60,000 nucleotides of DNA from Tubulanus polymorphus (lineage: Eukaryota; Nemertea; Palaeonemertea; Tubulaniformes; Tubulanidae), in the NCBI RefSeq assembly GCF_964204645.1, contig NC_134027.1, positions 23,798,485-23,858,484 on the forward strand, given 5' to 3'. Under the pieces are notes generated by a model. That model searched no databases and had not been told where the DNA came from. It saw only the letters and a list, made by a program, of their open reading frames with translations. The position numbers were made by a program, and so were the translations under genes. Shown one piece after another: positions 1-12,600 of this stretch; positions within the stretch are counted from its first letter, which is position 1, and each line of letters begins with the position of its first letter.

Positions 1-592
1 CAAATATTCCGCAGAATACCCCCCCCCCCCGTAAAAACTTAGAATTGGAATAGAAAATAGACACAAAAAAAAGATAGATTCGAAAGTACCCGTTCGAGTC
101 ATGCGTTCACTCAGAACGCCTCTTTTCAACTCCCACGTGCATCGGGCTGGTCGTATCTACATTTCAGTCATCCATATGTATTTGTCTTTTTTTTCGCAAA
201 TGCTATTCGCATTCCGAGCCACGCCGAGATATTTCGAAACTTCGATTTGAAAATTTGAACCTTTTTACCTGTCCTATTGTGCGAGTAACTTTAATTGATA
301 AACATACACATACATATATATGCGTGTGTTTGTACGACGACGACGCGTCGTCACGGGGCTGTGCGTGTCTATGTCGCCCTCCGAAAACGAGAGAAAACCA
401 TTCGACTGTCAATTTGATAATTGCTGTAAGACGCTTGTAAGCCGTTTAATCCGTGGAGATCTTCACGGTGTTTAGAGTCGTTAGCGTTGGTAACAAATAG
501 CAGACGCACGCGCAGTATACGAGACCACTTTCCAAATATATATTCTCGGGATCTGTCGGTATCCTCATCCGTCGCCCGCTACGGATATTGCG
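1..592. other. Upstream region of exon 1a
   Basis: No coding evidence. Holds a poly-C run at 21-30 and a CA/TA-type simple repeat around 301-340. CpG density rises from about 450 to the ATG at 593. It probably includes the distal promoter and 5' UTR. Confidence 0.5.
480..494 (+). promoter_or_regulatory. Candidate X-box (RFX site) upstream of exon 1a
   Basis: GTTAGCGTTGGTAAC: two inverted half sites (GTTAGC and GGTAAC, the second matching GGNAAC exactly) with a spacer one base longer than the commonest form. It lies about 100 bp before ATG 593. RFX factors drive ciliary genes through such sites. Confidence 0.4.
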
Positions 593-655
593 ATGTCGTC
601 GAATAAAAAGTGGCGCGGCGCCGTCGCCAAGCCCGTTACATCGACCAGTTTAGTG
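593..655 (+). CDS. DNAH8: Candidate first coding exon 1a
   Basis: ATG at 593 opens 21 codons ([14 protein letters not shown]...) ending exactly at a GTAAGT donor at 656, phase 0, compatible with exon 2 at 8553. A candidate X-box lies about 100 bp upstream. The peptide is basic and unlike the other candidate first exons. It is the most distal of five candidates; using it implies a 7.9-kb first intron. Confidence 0.6.
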
Positions 656-3600
656 GTAAGTGGGCGTTTTTGACGAGACTGTTTCTTTTTCAAGATGAAG
701 TTTTTTGAATTTTTGGCGTATTTGATATGGGTCCAGTTGTGCAATGATGAATGAAAAAGGTTTAATACTGGTTTTAGTTGTTGCTAGATTGGCTATCGAT
801 CCAAATTTGACTTAAATAAGGATAATTATGATAATGATAAGTGATAATCTATAATATGCTTGTTGGCTTAGAAAATATGATTAAAATGGTAAAACATCAG
901 TTGGACACAAAACATCATTTAACAATAAGCTACAGTAAACAGATGTGTTTTGATTTGAGATTGAAAAGCATGTAAAGATGTTGACTAAAATTGGTAATTG
1001 GTAAGGTAACTTATTCCAAAGAAATGGCGCACAAAAGTAAAACACTGAAATCTCAAGTTGTTGACTGGTCTTAAGTTGTTAGATTGGTTATAGAATCAGA
1101 ATGAGTTTAGTCTAGTCTTAAGTTGGTAGATTGGTATAGAACCAGAATGAGTTTAGTCTGGTCTTAAGTTGGTAGATTGGTTTAGAACCAGAATGAGTTT
1201 AGTCTGGTCTTAAGTTGGTAGATTGGTTTAGAACCAGAATGAGTTTAGTCTAGTCTTAAGTTGGTAGATTGGTTTAGAACCAGAATGAGCTTAGACTGGT
1301 CTTAAGTTGTTGGATTTGTTATAGAACCAAAATGAGTTTAGACTGGTCTTAAGTTGGTAGATTGGTTTAGAACCAGAATGAGTTTAGTCTGGTCTTAAGT
1401 TGGTAGATTGGTTATAGAACCAGAATGAGTTTAGTCTGGTCTTAAGTTGTTGGATTGGTTATAGAACCAGAATGAGCTTAGACTGGTCTTAAGTTGTTGG
1501 ATTGGTTATAGAACCAAAATACACTCAGACTGGTCTTAAGGTCTTAATTTGTTGAATTTGTTTAATTGTCAATATCAGTTTATACTTCTCTAAGTTGTTA
1601 GATTGGTTTAGAACCAGAATGAGTTTAGTCTGGTCTTAAGTTGTTGGATTGGTTATAGAACCAGAATGAGCTTAGACTGGTCTTAAGTTGTTGGATTGGT
1701 TATAGAACCAAAATGCACTCAGACTGGTCTTAAGGTCTTAATTTGTTGAATTTGTTTAATTGTCAATATCAGTTTATACTTCTCTAAGTTGTTAGATTGG
1801 TTTAGAACCAGAATGAGTTTAGTCTGGTCTTAAGTTGTTAGATTGGTTATAGAACCAGAATGAGCTTAGACTGGTCTTAAGTTGTTGGATTGGTTATAGA
1901 ACCAAAATGCGCTCAGACTGGTCTTAAGGTCTTAATTTGTTGAATTTGTTAAATTGTCAATATCAGTTTATACTTCTCTAAGTTGTTAGATTGGTTAAAG
2001 AACCAGAATGAGTTTTAGACTGGACAGGATCGGGGTAAATTCCCTTTCCGCTTATTAATACGCCACCCTTGAATTCGAACGATGTAAATGAAATGATTTG
2101 TAGATTCGAAAAGTAATTTTTCATAGATTTAGGAATTTTCACTTGTCTCAGGCTGAAAGAAAGTAAAAGTCGCAATCGCGAGAGCTTTTTCGACGCATGC
2201 ATAAGTTTGGCCTGTGCCACATAAGGCCTCGGCCAATTGTTCCTACTTTTGCCAAATGGGTCCGTGCCTGTTCGACACAGGCCACATTTGGATCAGCAAC
2301 AGTACAACAGTATTGGATCAGGCCCACGCCATATCTTAGCATGGGTCAAATTATTCCATTTCGTTACTCTCCTCGCTTGCCGTAGCATAATTTTGATAGC
2401 ATTCTAGCGAGCGAGTAATTGCGAATGTCTCTTAATTAGGCACAGGCTCTTTTTCTAGGGACTGATTAGGCACGGGCTAAGTATAGCCGCGTTCAGCGCT
2501 TTTGGCCCACGCCGAATTGACCGGGCCCCATCCGGGTCAATTCGGCCCTTGATAAATCATCTCCGCGCGATCATGGTTTACGATCCCCGGGGTCCGTTCT
2601 GGATTGACACGATCGCCTATATATCGAGCTGACGCGCTTGTTATCTTAACCTTCCAAATTCTCGAGAACTCTTCAAATTTACTATTCGTAACTGTACGGA
2701 GAATCCGTCGGCCTCGGTGGTCGTCACTTGTCATCGAAGTTCAAACAAAAATCCGCGATAAGATAAACTTTGCGCGCCGCGGCCGGCCGGTGATCATCGT
2801 GACCCATCGTCGAGTCGTTACAGTTCAAATACGTAAGATTATATATCAGCGAATAACTCGCGGTCTTGTGGACGTGTCTTGCGGTCGCTTCGCGAGGATT
2901 AATTAAATCCGCACGAACGATAATATTATTGCGAGAAACTCGTGAATTTCACGCTCGACGATTTCTTTTAATTGTTAAAAGCTTTGTGAACGTCGAGAAA
3001 CGTTTGTACGTTGCGTACGAGTTGTTTTTGCATTAAACGGCGTATTTAGTTACTGGGCGTACGTCGATTCCGATGCACTTTTAAGAAGCGTCGCGAGTTC
3101 GGAATCTATTTCCGATTCGATGTGAATCTTATTTCGCGATCCAATCTACTTGATTTCGGATTTCGATTTAAACGATTTGTGGTGAAAGATCTTCGATAAA
3201 ATGGCGTCAAACGAGAATACTACGGATACGACTGCGAAGAGGCCGTCCGTCGGAGGTCAGAGGCCATCCGTCGGAGGTCAGAGGCCATCTGTCGGAGGTC
3301 AGAGGCCATCCATCGGAGGTCAGAGGCCGTCCATAGGAGGTCAGAGGCCATCCGTAGTAGAAGGGCCGCCGAGGCGAGTTTCTACGATGAGTAACGGCGG
3401 GCGTAAGATTTCGAACATCAGTCTCGGCGGGCGTCGGATATCTGTCGCGATGGGACGGACGATTCTGCCAGAATTCAGTAAGGTAAAAAAGATTTTCTAA
3501 AAATGACGACGATTTACGAGGAGAAAAGTTTTACTCAAACTTTTGGTTTTTCGGTTTACGAACTTAAAAGGTCAATATTGGGTCCCCGTTGCAGGGTGAG

Positions 3601-6600
3601 GTTAAAGTCTTTTGGTTCTATAGACAAACTAACGACTTAAGACTAGTCTAAGCCAATTTTGGTTCAATAAATAATCTAACAACTTAAGACTAGTGTAAGT
3701 TAATTTTGATTCTAGAACTAATCTAACAACTTAAGACCAGTCTAAGCTCGTTTGATTCTATGGCTAATCTAACAACTTAAGACTAGTCTAAGCTCATTTT
3801 GGTTCAATAACTAATCTCACTACTTAAGACTAGTTAGTCTAAGCTCATTTTGGTTCCATAACTAATCCAGCAACTTAAGTCCAGTCTTAAGACCGCAGTT
3901 ACTAGTGTTCTGTGTTAATTCCCTCATTTAAACACTGACTGCACGATACAAGTAGAATATTTGGAGATTCTTTATCTTTAGGGTATCTTTGAAATTGTCA
4001 ATCCTAATCATTGCATAAATACTTGTAAAAACCAGTCTTTATTAGTCGGCTACTATCGTTAATGGAGCTACATTCAGAAACGAAGAGCGTAAAAAATGTA
4101 GTGTTTGCCAAACAGAAAAAACAACTTCCCGCTTGGAAAACGCTTTATGCCTAAGAATTACGGAAACCTAGCAACTAATGGCGCGACGACGACAGCAGCA
4201 GACGGATTTATCTGACGGCGGTTTTTTTACGTCTGTCGTTGTGACACAGTTGATTAATTCGCCGTGAAACTGTCAACAAAACACGAACCTCCTCGACGAC
4301 GACGGACGACAGACGAGGACTGAGGATTATCGAGGAAATCCAGGCACGTTCGTTTCCGAATCGGAATTCTTTGCGCATATACGCAGCGAGTACAGAACGA
4401 GGGTTTCCGCGAAACGTTCCGGTTCCTAGTCGAAATTCAAAATTCAAACCGAGCTCATCTACGTAAGAGTTAATGAAAATGCTAGTTAACTGGGTGAAGG
4501 TTTTGGATACGTGGACTTAGTTGGCGTCTGCGAACTTGTCACAGTTTTGTACATCGATTCTTGATTTTCTTGTATCGGATATACCTGCGACTATTGCATA
4601 ACCATCATGGATATCATCATGATAATAATCTACTTGGACCGCTCGATTTTGTGATGGTTTTGTGCATTGATCTGACATGCTAATCTGCAAATCGTGGATA
4701 CATCTTATCGTAATTTAGATGCTGTTTTTATTAGGACTAAAATTCTGGCTGCTGGTGTAGGTAGATAGCGCGCTGGTTTTATACGCAGGTTCTTGCTTTT
4801 TTCGGTTGCTAGTTCTAAGAAAAAGCCAATCCTGTTGTTCATCTTTGAACCAGTTCTACAATTGTTGCAGCTTGCGTCCACGACGTAGACCCTGTTCTGT
4901 AGTTGCTGCGATTCATAGATTAAGTATCGAAATGCGGAGTTGAAAATCGGTTCTTTTCGAATGATTTCAATTCTAAATTCATTGGCTCGAGATCAAATCA
5001 TAACGGGACTCGTAAAACTGAAGCATAAAACCGACGAAGAAGATACACATTTCGATTGTTTTCTAGATACCAGCGATATTCATATACAGATCGTATGTTC
5101 ACGATAGGATTCGCATTGTCTTGGACTGAAGAAGCTGAGCCGTCGCGCATTGTCAATCAATCAATTAACTCTATTGATTTACTTAATGAAGTATGGATTG
5201 TAATTTGAGATACTTATGTATACACGCATAATACAATATATAGACGTAGCACAGGTGGAAGTTATCAAGCCCGGCCATTCCGTTGTTCACACCTCTGTAC
5301 AGAACCTTCTGAGGTCCCCGCTCCTTGCTTTTTCGATGCGCACTTGCTGGTAAACTGTCGGGATTATCTCTCTTGGCAACTTGGAAGGATTAGCTCATAA
5401 TCCCTTACAGGAAGGATTACCTAATCATAATATCTTAAGGAATATTTCACGGATTTGTGTACAACTTGAATTATATCATTATTGAAATATTTAGAATCAA
5501 GTAAAGTGGACTTTTTGAACATTTTTATAACTTAAATCATTTCAATTTCGTAGTGAAAACTAACGCGCGAACGATGTAGATCATTTTTCCTTGTTCTGAA
5601 CTAGTCGAGTGGTAGAATTGAACGGACGTTCGTCGAAGTTGAACATTAGTTTATAGACGATCAATTGAAACGTTCATTTTCGTTGAACGCTACTGCGGGA
5701 TATTATAGCGCGATCGGTCGTTAATTCGACGATCCGCAAAAAAATGACGAGTCAAAGAAGAGGATCTTTACTAATCAACCCGAAAATAACCGTACGTATT
5801 CAGTGTTTTCAATAAGAAATTAACAGCCAGGTCCCTTTGAAAAACCAGAGGGTCCCATAATATGTCAGTCCTAGAAATGAAAGCTGTTTTAAAAAACAGG
5901 CGGGTCCTTTACAACGACAGACGGGTCTGGGACCTGGGACCTGGCTCTTATTGAAAACACTGCGTATTTTGAGGAAGATATCGACGAGCATTTCGGAAAT
6001 TCTTTCCGGGTCAACGCGGAACCATTTGTCATTTCGTTGAAGTATGGGGGCGACTTGAAAAACACATTCATTTCACGTCAATTTTTCCGAATGACATTTT
6101 ATTTACGGGTAGGTTATTTATAGGTAGGCAACGTAGCGCGCTTACAGTGCGGTATGACGCTATCGGAGTTGCCATGGCGATGCGTAAACAATGTTCGACG
6201 CCGCGGGACCGCAATCTAAATACGTCCTGTTTTGCGCTATTCACAATCTCGAGTGGAGATCTCGTGTCCCCATAGTAAAATCATAACATAGTTTTATTCG
6301 AGTATGAAATGAGTTAATGATTGTAATGAATAAATAATCTGAAGCCACTTGGAAATAAATCTAGATATGATTTAAGAATCGATAATAATAATAATAATTT
6401 ATTGAGCCTACAATATTATATACATTCAGTATGAAATGAGTTACCTAATTCTAGGAATGATAGAAATACCCTGGCCTCTCTTTTAAGCAGGGAGGGAGTG
6501 AGGGTTTCGTGGGAATATAGATTAGGTGGAGAGGAGAGAATCCCACAATGATAATAAAAAGTCCGAAAATGAAACTTCGAGATAGTAGTTTATTTCAACG

Positions 6601-9600
6601 TTTCGACTATATCCTAATAGTCATCTTCGAATGTTATAGTCGAAACGTTGAAATGAACTACTATCTCGAAGTTTCATTTTCGGACTTTTTATTATCATTG
6701 TGGGAGTCTCTCCTCATCGCGTCAACACGGATATAGTGTTCTACCAATCGTGATAGATTAGGTGGAACTTATTTATGGGCGGGAACCAATTTGGGAAGTT
6801 CGGGATCCTACCGATAGAAAACTTTTGAAGATTTTTAGGAAGTGTTTTAGGTTTAATTTGGCAGTGATTTTAAGAGGTACTCAATGAAGGAACAAACAAA
6901 TGCTGGACTGTGCGGGACAATCAGTGATGATAAGATGTACAATAGAATCCGCTTAAATCGGATCATCCCGGGGCCAACAAGTTTCATCCGGTTTACAGGA
7001 AATCCGGATTAAAATTCATTTCTTGTATAGTAATGAACAAATGTACTGAAAATAATGCCCGGATTAGATCATAATCCGGATTAAGCCGATCGGGATTAAG
7101 CAGGTTTGACTGTACTCTAAAAATCTTCTTTGATTAAAGATATTGGATCTCAGGATTTTTTTTTTGGGGGGGGGGGAGGCGCTTTTATAGCCAACGTGTA
7201 CCTTAGAGAAAATACTTGACCCCACGGGATCCGAGGTAAACCAAGTCTACTGACGTTACTAATGACCACCTGATAATTCAATCGATTCAGTATAATCAAA
7301 ATTTGCGTATTCGAATATTTGATCGGCGCGCATTCACGGCAAACGTACGTGTACCTTATCCGGCAAATATTGCTTAAATACAGTTGAAATAAGCCTAAAA
7401 TTCAATACCGACCATAGAATGAGAACTGTCGACGAATACCAACAAAATAAGGAGGGAACGTGTTATATTTACTTAGAAATCTAAGATTTTAGTAAATTTT
7501 ATGTATTTACACGCGTATAGTGTTTGCCATTCGACCTCTTGCAGTAAATTTCCTATATTTATACGCGTATGCTGTTTGCTTATCGAAGTACTCGAATAAA
7601 GCGCCGACTCGAAGGGGAGCGCGTTGTCGTCGGTAAGCGCAATCGAGTCTAATACGAAACTATTAACGCGACTGTCGGATCTGTCGCTAATCGATTCCGA
7701 TTGCCGGAGCCCGACGAGAGAGAGAGAGTCGTATTCATTATTCTCACTTCGCCTGGTTGTTAAGTGACGACTGCTGCTACGATTTAGGAGATTTATACGC
7801 GTATTCGTTAGCGCTGGATAGCGAAAAAAGCTTATTCGATATTTCTGCTTTCTCGATTACGCGGAATGTGTTGTTGAATTGTTTCTTTTTTTTCGTTCGG
7901 GGATTCGGTGATATTTTTTGTGATTTCTTTGACCGAATAAGCGATAGAATCGGCGAATATGTCTTTGATTACTAAAAAGGATATCAACGAATATAAAGTA
8001 AGTGCTCGGTTGGAGAAAATGTCGAGATTGGTTTTCGTGGATGTTAAGTTCGTTCAGGTATATGATCAGATCGTCAGAGGCGTCTGTTATGCTTCTGTTA
8101 GTGAAACTAAGATCGTTTGAAAGTCATTTACAGTTTGCATCGATGATATTTTACACGACGAAGTAACATCAGTTCATTCTTCTAAATGAATCATACCATG
8201 TTATGAGGGAAACTAAGTGTGTTTGAAAGTAGTCACTCGGTCAGTTTTTTTTTTTTAACACCCTCATTCTGCTAAGCGCCATATCAAATCCGTCTTATTT
8301 CAACCAGAAAATTACGCAGTATCATCGTGTGGATTGTCGGTTCAAAATGAATCATTGCATGAAGCCATGCATCCGTTATCCGATAAGGGGACCTGAAAAT
8401 ATCAGCAAATGACAGCACTTGGCACTGCGGACTCAGTTTTGGTATCCGCAAAGATGAAGCCAGCTTCGTGATTGTCGCAGGCATCTGTAGCGCTATGTTT
8501 TCAAATTTGTCTCTATATAGCGTAATTTGTGCGAATTCGAATGTATTTTCAGCAAAAACTGAAAGAGGAAAGAGAAGCCAAAAGAGCTCAGTTGGAACAC
8601 ACGCATAACTATGTATTGCAAACGGTTGCGGATAGTCTGGGCATCGAAAGGTCTGAAGTGGAGGATGCTATACTCGAAGGAACTCAGGTAAGGGATGATT
8701 ACTGAAGTTTGTCGGTGCAGGTATCAATCTCAGACATTTGATACTTTTCATCACGGTTCTTCCAATTTTTGATTGCCCACACTTCACATGCTTTCAGCGA
8801 CTTAACCTAAGACATTTAGATTGAAAGTGAACTACAAACACCAGACATAAGACATTTTACCTGCACACTTTCAAAAACTAATCGGCCACACTTCACATGT
8901 GTTCAGAACTTCACCTGAGACATTTTTAAATGAAAATGAACTACAAACACCAGACATAAGACATTTTATCGGCACACTTTCAAAAACTGATCGCCCACGT
9001 CATTTCACATGTGTTCCGAACTTCACCTGAGAGATTTTTAATTGAAAATGAACTACAAGTACCTGACAGATATTTTATCAGCACACTTTCAAAAACTAAT
9101 TGTCCAGACTTCACCTGAGACATTTTCATTGAAAATGAACTAAAAACATTCGAAATTTGATCAGCACACTTTCAAAAACAGATCGTCCACACTTCACATC
9201 TATTCAGGCCTTCACCTGAAACATGATTTAGTTGAAAATGGACAACGAACTCCGCATATTTGACATTTTATCGACGAACACTCACTTTCAAAAAATGATT
9301 TCTCATCCTTCGCACTACAACGGTGAATGTCTTTAAGCTGTGGATTCATACACCTGAATATTGATGTTTGATATGAGACATTGTCTTCTGTCATACTTCT
9401 GTACTATTTATTTTAATTCATTTTATTTATTATAGTGACATGCACATTGTCTATGAAAATAAACAGAATATAAAGGTTTGGTGCCCAGCCCTAATTTAGA
9501 CTTATAAGTCACTTTATACTAACGCATGACATAATATTACGAATATTCATAAATCTGCACATGTGTATACATATAAACATACATACATACTTACATACAC

Positions 9601-12600
9601 ACGCACACATACGCATACACATGTATAAAGATATTTCTACAAAAAAAATAAATGGTTACAAAATTGGGTTCAAAAGTAAATTTCTTTTTGACCACGCAGC
9701 AAGGAGAAAGTTGGAGAGTAAAATTTGATGACTAGACATAATTTGTATTAATTTAAAATGTTATAATCTGGGCATATCTCGGTTTTTTTTTTCAGATCGA
9801 GACGATGAACAATTTTTTCAAGGCAGACGGAGATCGTCAATTACTGTTTTATTACCAGGAACCGGAGCCAGAACGAGAAGCCGGTAAATAGATTCCACCG
9901 ACTCGGAAGCTAACGCTGTTTTACTCATTTTATAATATATGAAACGTTACTAAAAGATCTATTCAAGTAAGAAGCTTCCAAAAATAATGATTGGATCTAT
10001 GATTTGAGGTTTTAGGCAAAACTCACAAGTCGTAATCAGTTCGTTTTTGTTTAGCTCAGTCAAGCGTGAACCATGAACTCAAGATTGTTGTTGAACTGAG
10101 TCCTGGATCAGACCTGACTGTAGGTCAGCTCTGAATTCACAATTCGTTCATTTCCAATCGCTTTAACTCTTTAGGATCAAAATGAACTCACACCTGCATC
10201 CTGTTCCATAGTCGGGAGTTGGATTTAATTTTGTAGATTGAAATCAGTTCATTTCTAGTGGCTTAAACTCGTTAGAATTCAATTCAAATCATGACAATGG
10301 AATTGGGTGCAAGTGCGAGTTCAATAATATGAATATCAATTTTTCTTCGTTTTGAATGATCTTTGATTGGTACAATTTAACGATAACAAATATATTATAC
10401 ATATATATAGGTTTTGATAGAATTTTTTACTTAAACATCAATTTTATACTTAATTTTTCGTCACTTTTTTGCATGTTTTTTCTGATGTTAACTTTTAAAA
10501 CGGTGTTTTTGCTTTTTAATCTAATGCTACATTCTCAAGAACTGCTCATCAACACAATTCTGTGAATGTTACGATATATCGGAAATTTGGTGATATGAAA
10601 TTTTCAATCAAGTTTTCGGAATACATACATGTCAGCTCCTCCCAGTGACTAAAACAGACACTTGATTTTTATGCCTAGTGCGCAAAGCAAGAAATTAACA
10701 TGAAACGTGTTTATTGGTTTGTTCCGTGGCTGTTTGCATCGCTCCGATACAAGACACAATGTTTATTGAAACATCCAATTGCTATATGCGACATCAGAGC
10801 AGCTGAAATAGAAACACCAACTCAAAAGCCAATCAGCGATAAGGAATGGATCACATGACTGATAGAAATAAGCGCCATTTAGAAATCATGTGAAATTATT
10901 ACTTCTCATTAATAGGTAGTGCTGTAGGTTTGTTTTGGTGTTTCTTGTTTCCATGCATGCGATAGTGGGTGAACTAAACACAATATCTGTTTCTCATTTC
11001 GAGGTTAGGCTCTAACGAATTCGACGAGCAGTTCTTGAGATCGGTTAATTCGTAATCGTTTGTTTTTTTAACCCGTGATTTGGCTTAACGTTTCAGCGGT
11101 AGAGTTCCGAATTACTCAAGCTGAATCTTACACTAGACGCAAATCCCAAAGTAGGAACTCACTGGAATTTTATATATATATATACTTGATATTATGTACA
11201 TCATTACATATCGCATAGTCAAATATACATATCTCTATCACCAAAAATGAATCTGACGATTTCTCCTGCTGTCACTTAAGGATTCGCTTCTCTTTCTTGC
11301 ACCCTTTCGTATTATCCCCTTACTCTGTTGTGGGCGTGGTTTAATTCGAGGCATAACGAATAAAGGTTTTTTGCCTCGTCATTCGTGCCCTGATTGTCAC
11401 CTCGATTGCGAAATGCTATCCTACTCGGTACAGTTTTAAATCGCTTTAGATAAGCCGTAGTGTTCATGGATTTTGTGAAAGTTTCTTTTATTGAAACATC
11501 TTATTATCAAAAATGAAATTATTTTGCTTATTGATAGCAATCAGAAAAATCGATTGAATATGTGATTGTCTCATATAGCCTTACCTAGTGATTCAATCTC
11601 TTTTTCGTACTGTCTTTCCTCCTCCCCTTCCTTTTCTCTTTTCCTCGCTTTTTTTTGTATCCTTCATTCGTGTTTGAGACTGGTGCACTGGTTGAGTAAA
11701 ATATAAAATGCACTTTCAGCATTTTTCCTCTTTGATATGGACAAATAATCTTTTCGAAAAATGATAAATCCTCAAAATCGAGACATTTTTCCATTTTGTC
11801 ATCGTAGTATTTGATGTAAGAAGTCCCCAGGCCTGTACCATGGGAGGTTCGAACACCATCGAACACCATTTTTGATTCAAATATGCATTTAGTGGCACGA
11901 AGTAGCCACCATGCAACAAACATTAATTGAGCATCAAATTTTCAAGATCCCCTTTTTAGTTCCAACCAAGTTTAGAACGAACCAACCCACAGAATCCTCA
12001 CGCTTTAGGCCTGCGTCCTTGGAATTCAGAATTTCTACGATATACGAAAATTAGAATTTAAAAATTGTGAATGAAAATTATCAATTTCGTTTAGACCGCC
12101 TTGTTAAATCTGGACAAATCCAAATTAATCCATGACAAATTTTATGTGTAAATTAACTTTAATTTTTGTTTTGATTCGAATAAGATTTAGATTTTATTTC
12201 ATTGAATTTTCAATATTGATATTTACGGTTTTCTTTCATTTCATCGTAGTCGACCATTTGCGTTTGGGCCCGCCGACCAATCGGCCGCTGAAGTCGACGA
12301 AGCCGAAGGTTTTCGTCACGTCCGGCAGAGACGCGCCGCTGCACGGGAAATGTTTGATATTCGTCAGAGATAGTCCCGGGACTGTCATCAACGACCAAAA
12401 CATCACCAAGGTAACGACTCCTGTGAGCTGGCCTGAAAATTGCGCGCTCGACAAATTGCCCTTATACTTTTAATGGTTCTTGGTTCGAACTTCAAACTGT
12501 AGTTATCATTTTTTGTTGCTGTTTATGCCCTGTTGGATAGTGACAGGAATACAAAACGCGTAATTTGAACATAAATATGAAAGACTTTACTGAGTTTCTT

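Noticed and set aside
1064-2021. CRISPR-like regular repeats (also 18110-18590 and 45481-46490)
   Set aside because: Units are directly adjacent with no unique spacers, and this is intronic eukaryotic DNA.
2604-2906. 100-codon plus-strand frame before exon 1b
   Set aside because: No good donor in phase, no motif, odd composition; more likely 5' UTR or promoter sequence.
4161-4176. GGAAACCTAGCAAC as an X-box
   Set aside because: Half sites are in direct rather than inverted orientation, and the nearby ATG at 4178 opens only a short frame without a donor.
6548-6736. 62-codon plus-strand frame
   Set aside because: Runs through both arms of a foldback element.
12132-12249. Hydrophobic stretch in front of exon 4 that looks like a signal or membrane segment
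   Set aside because: T-rich intron/polypyrimidine tract read through in frame; the acceptor at 12250 restores exact phase with exon 3.
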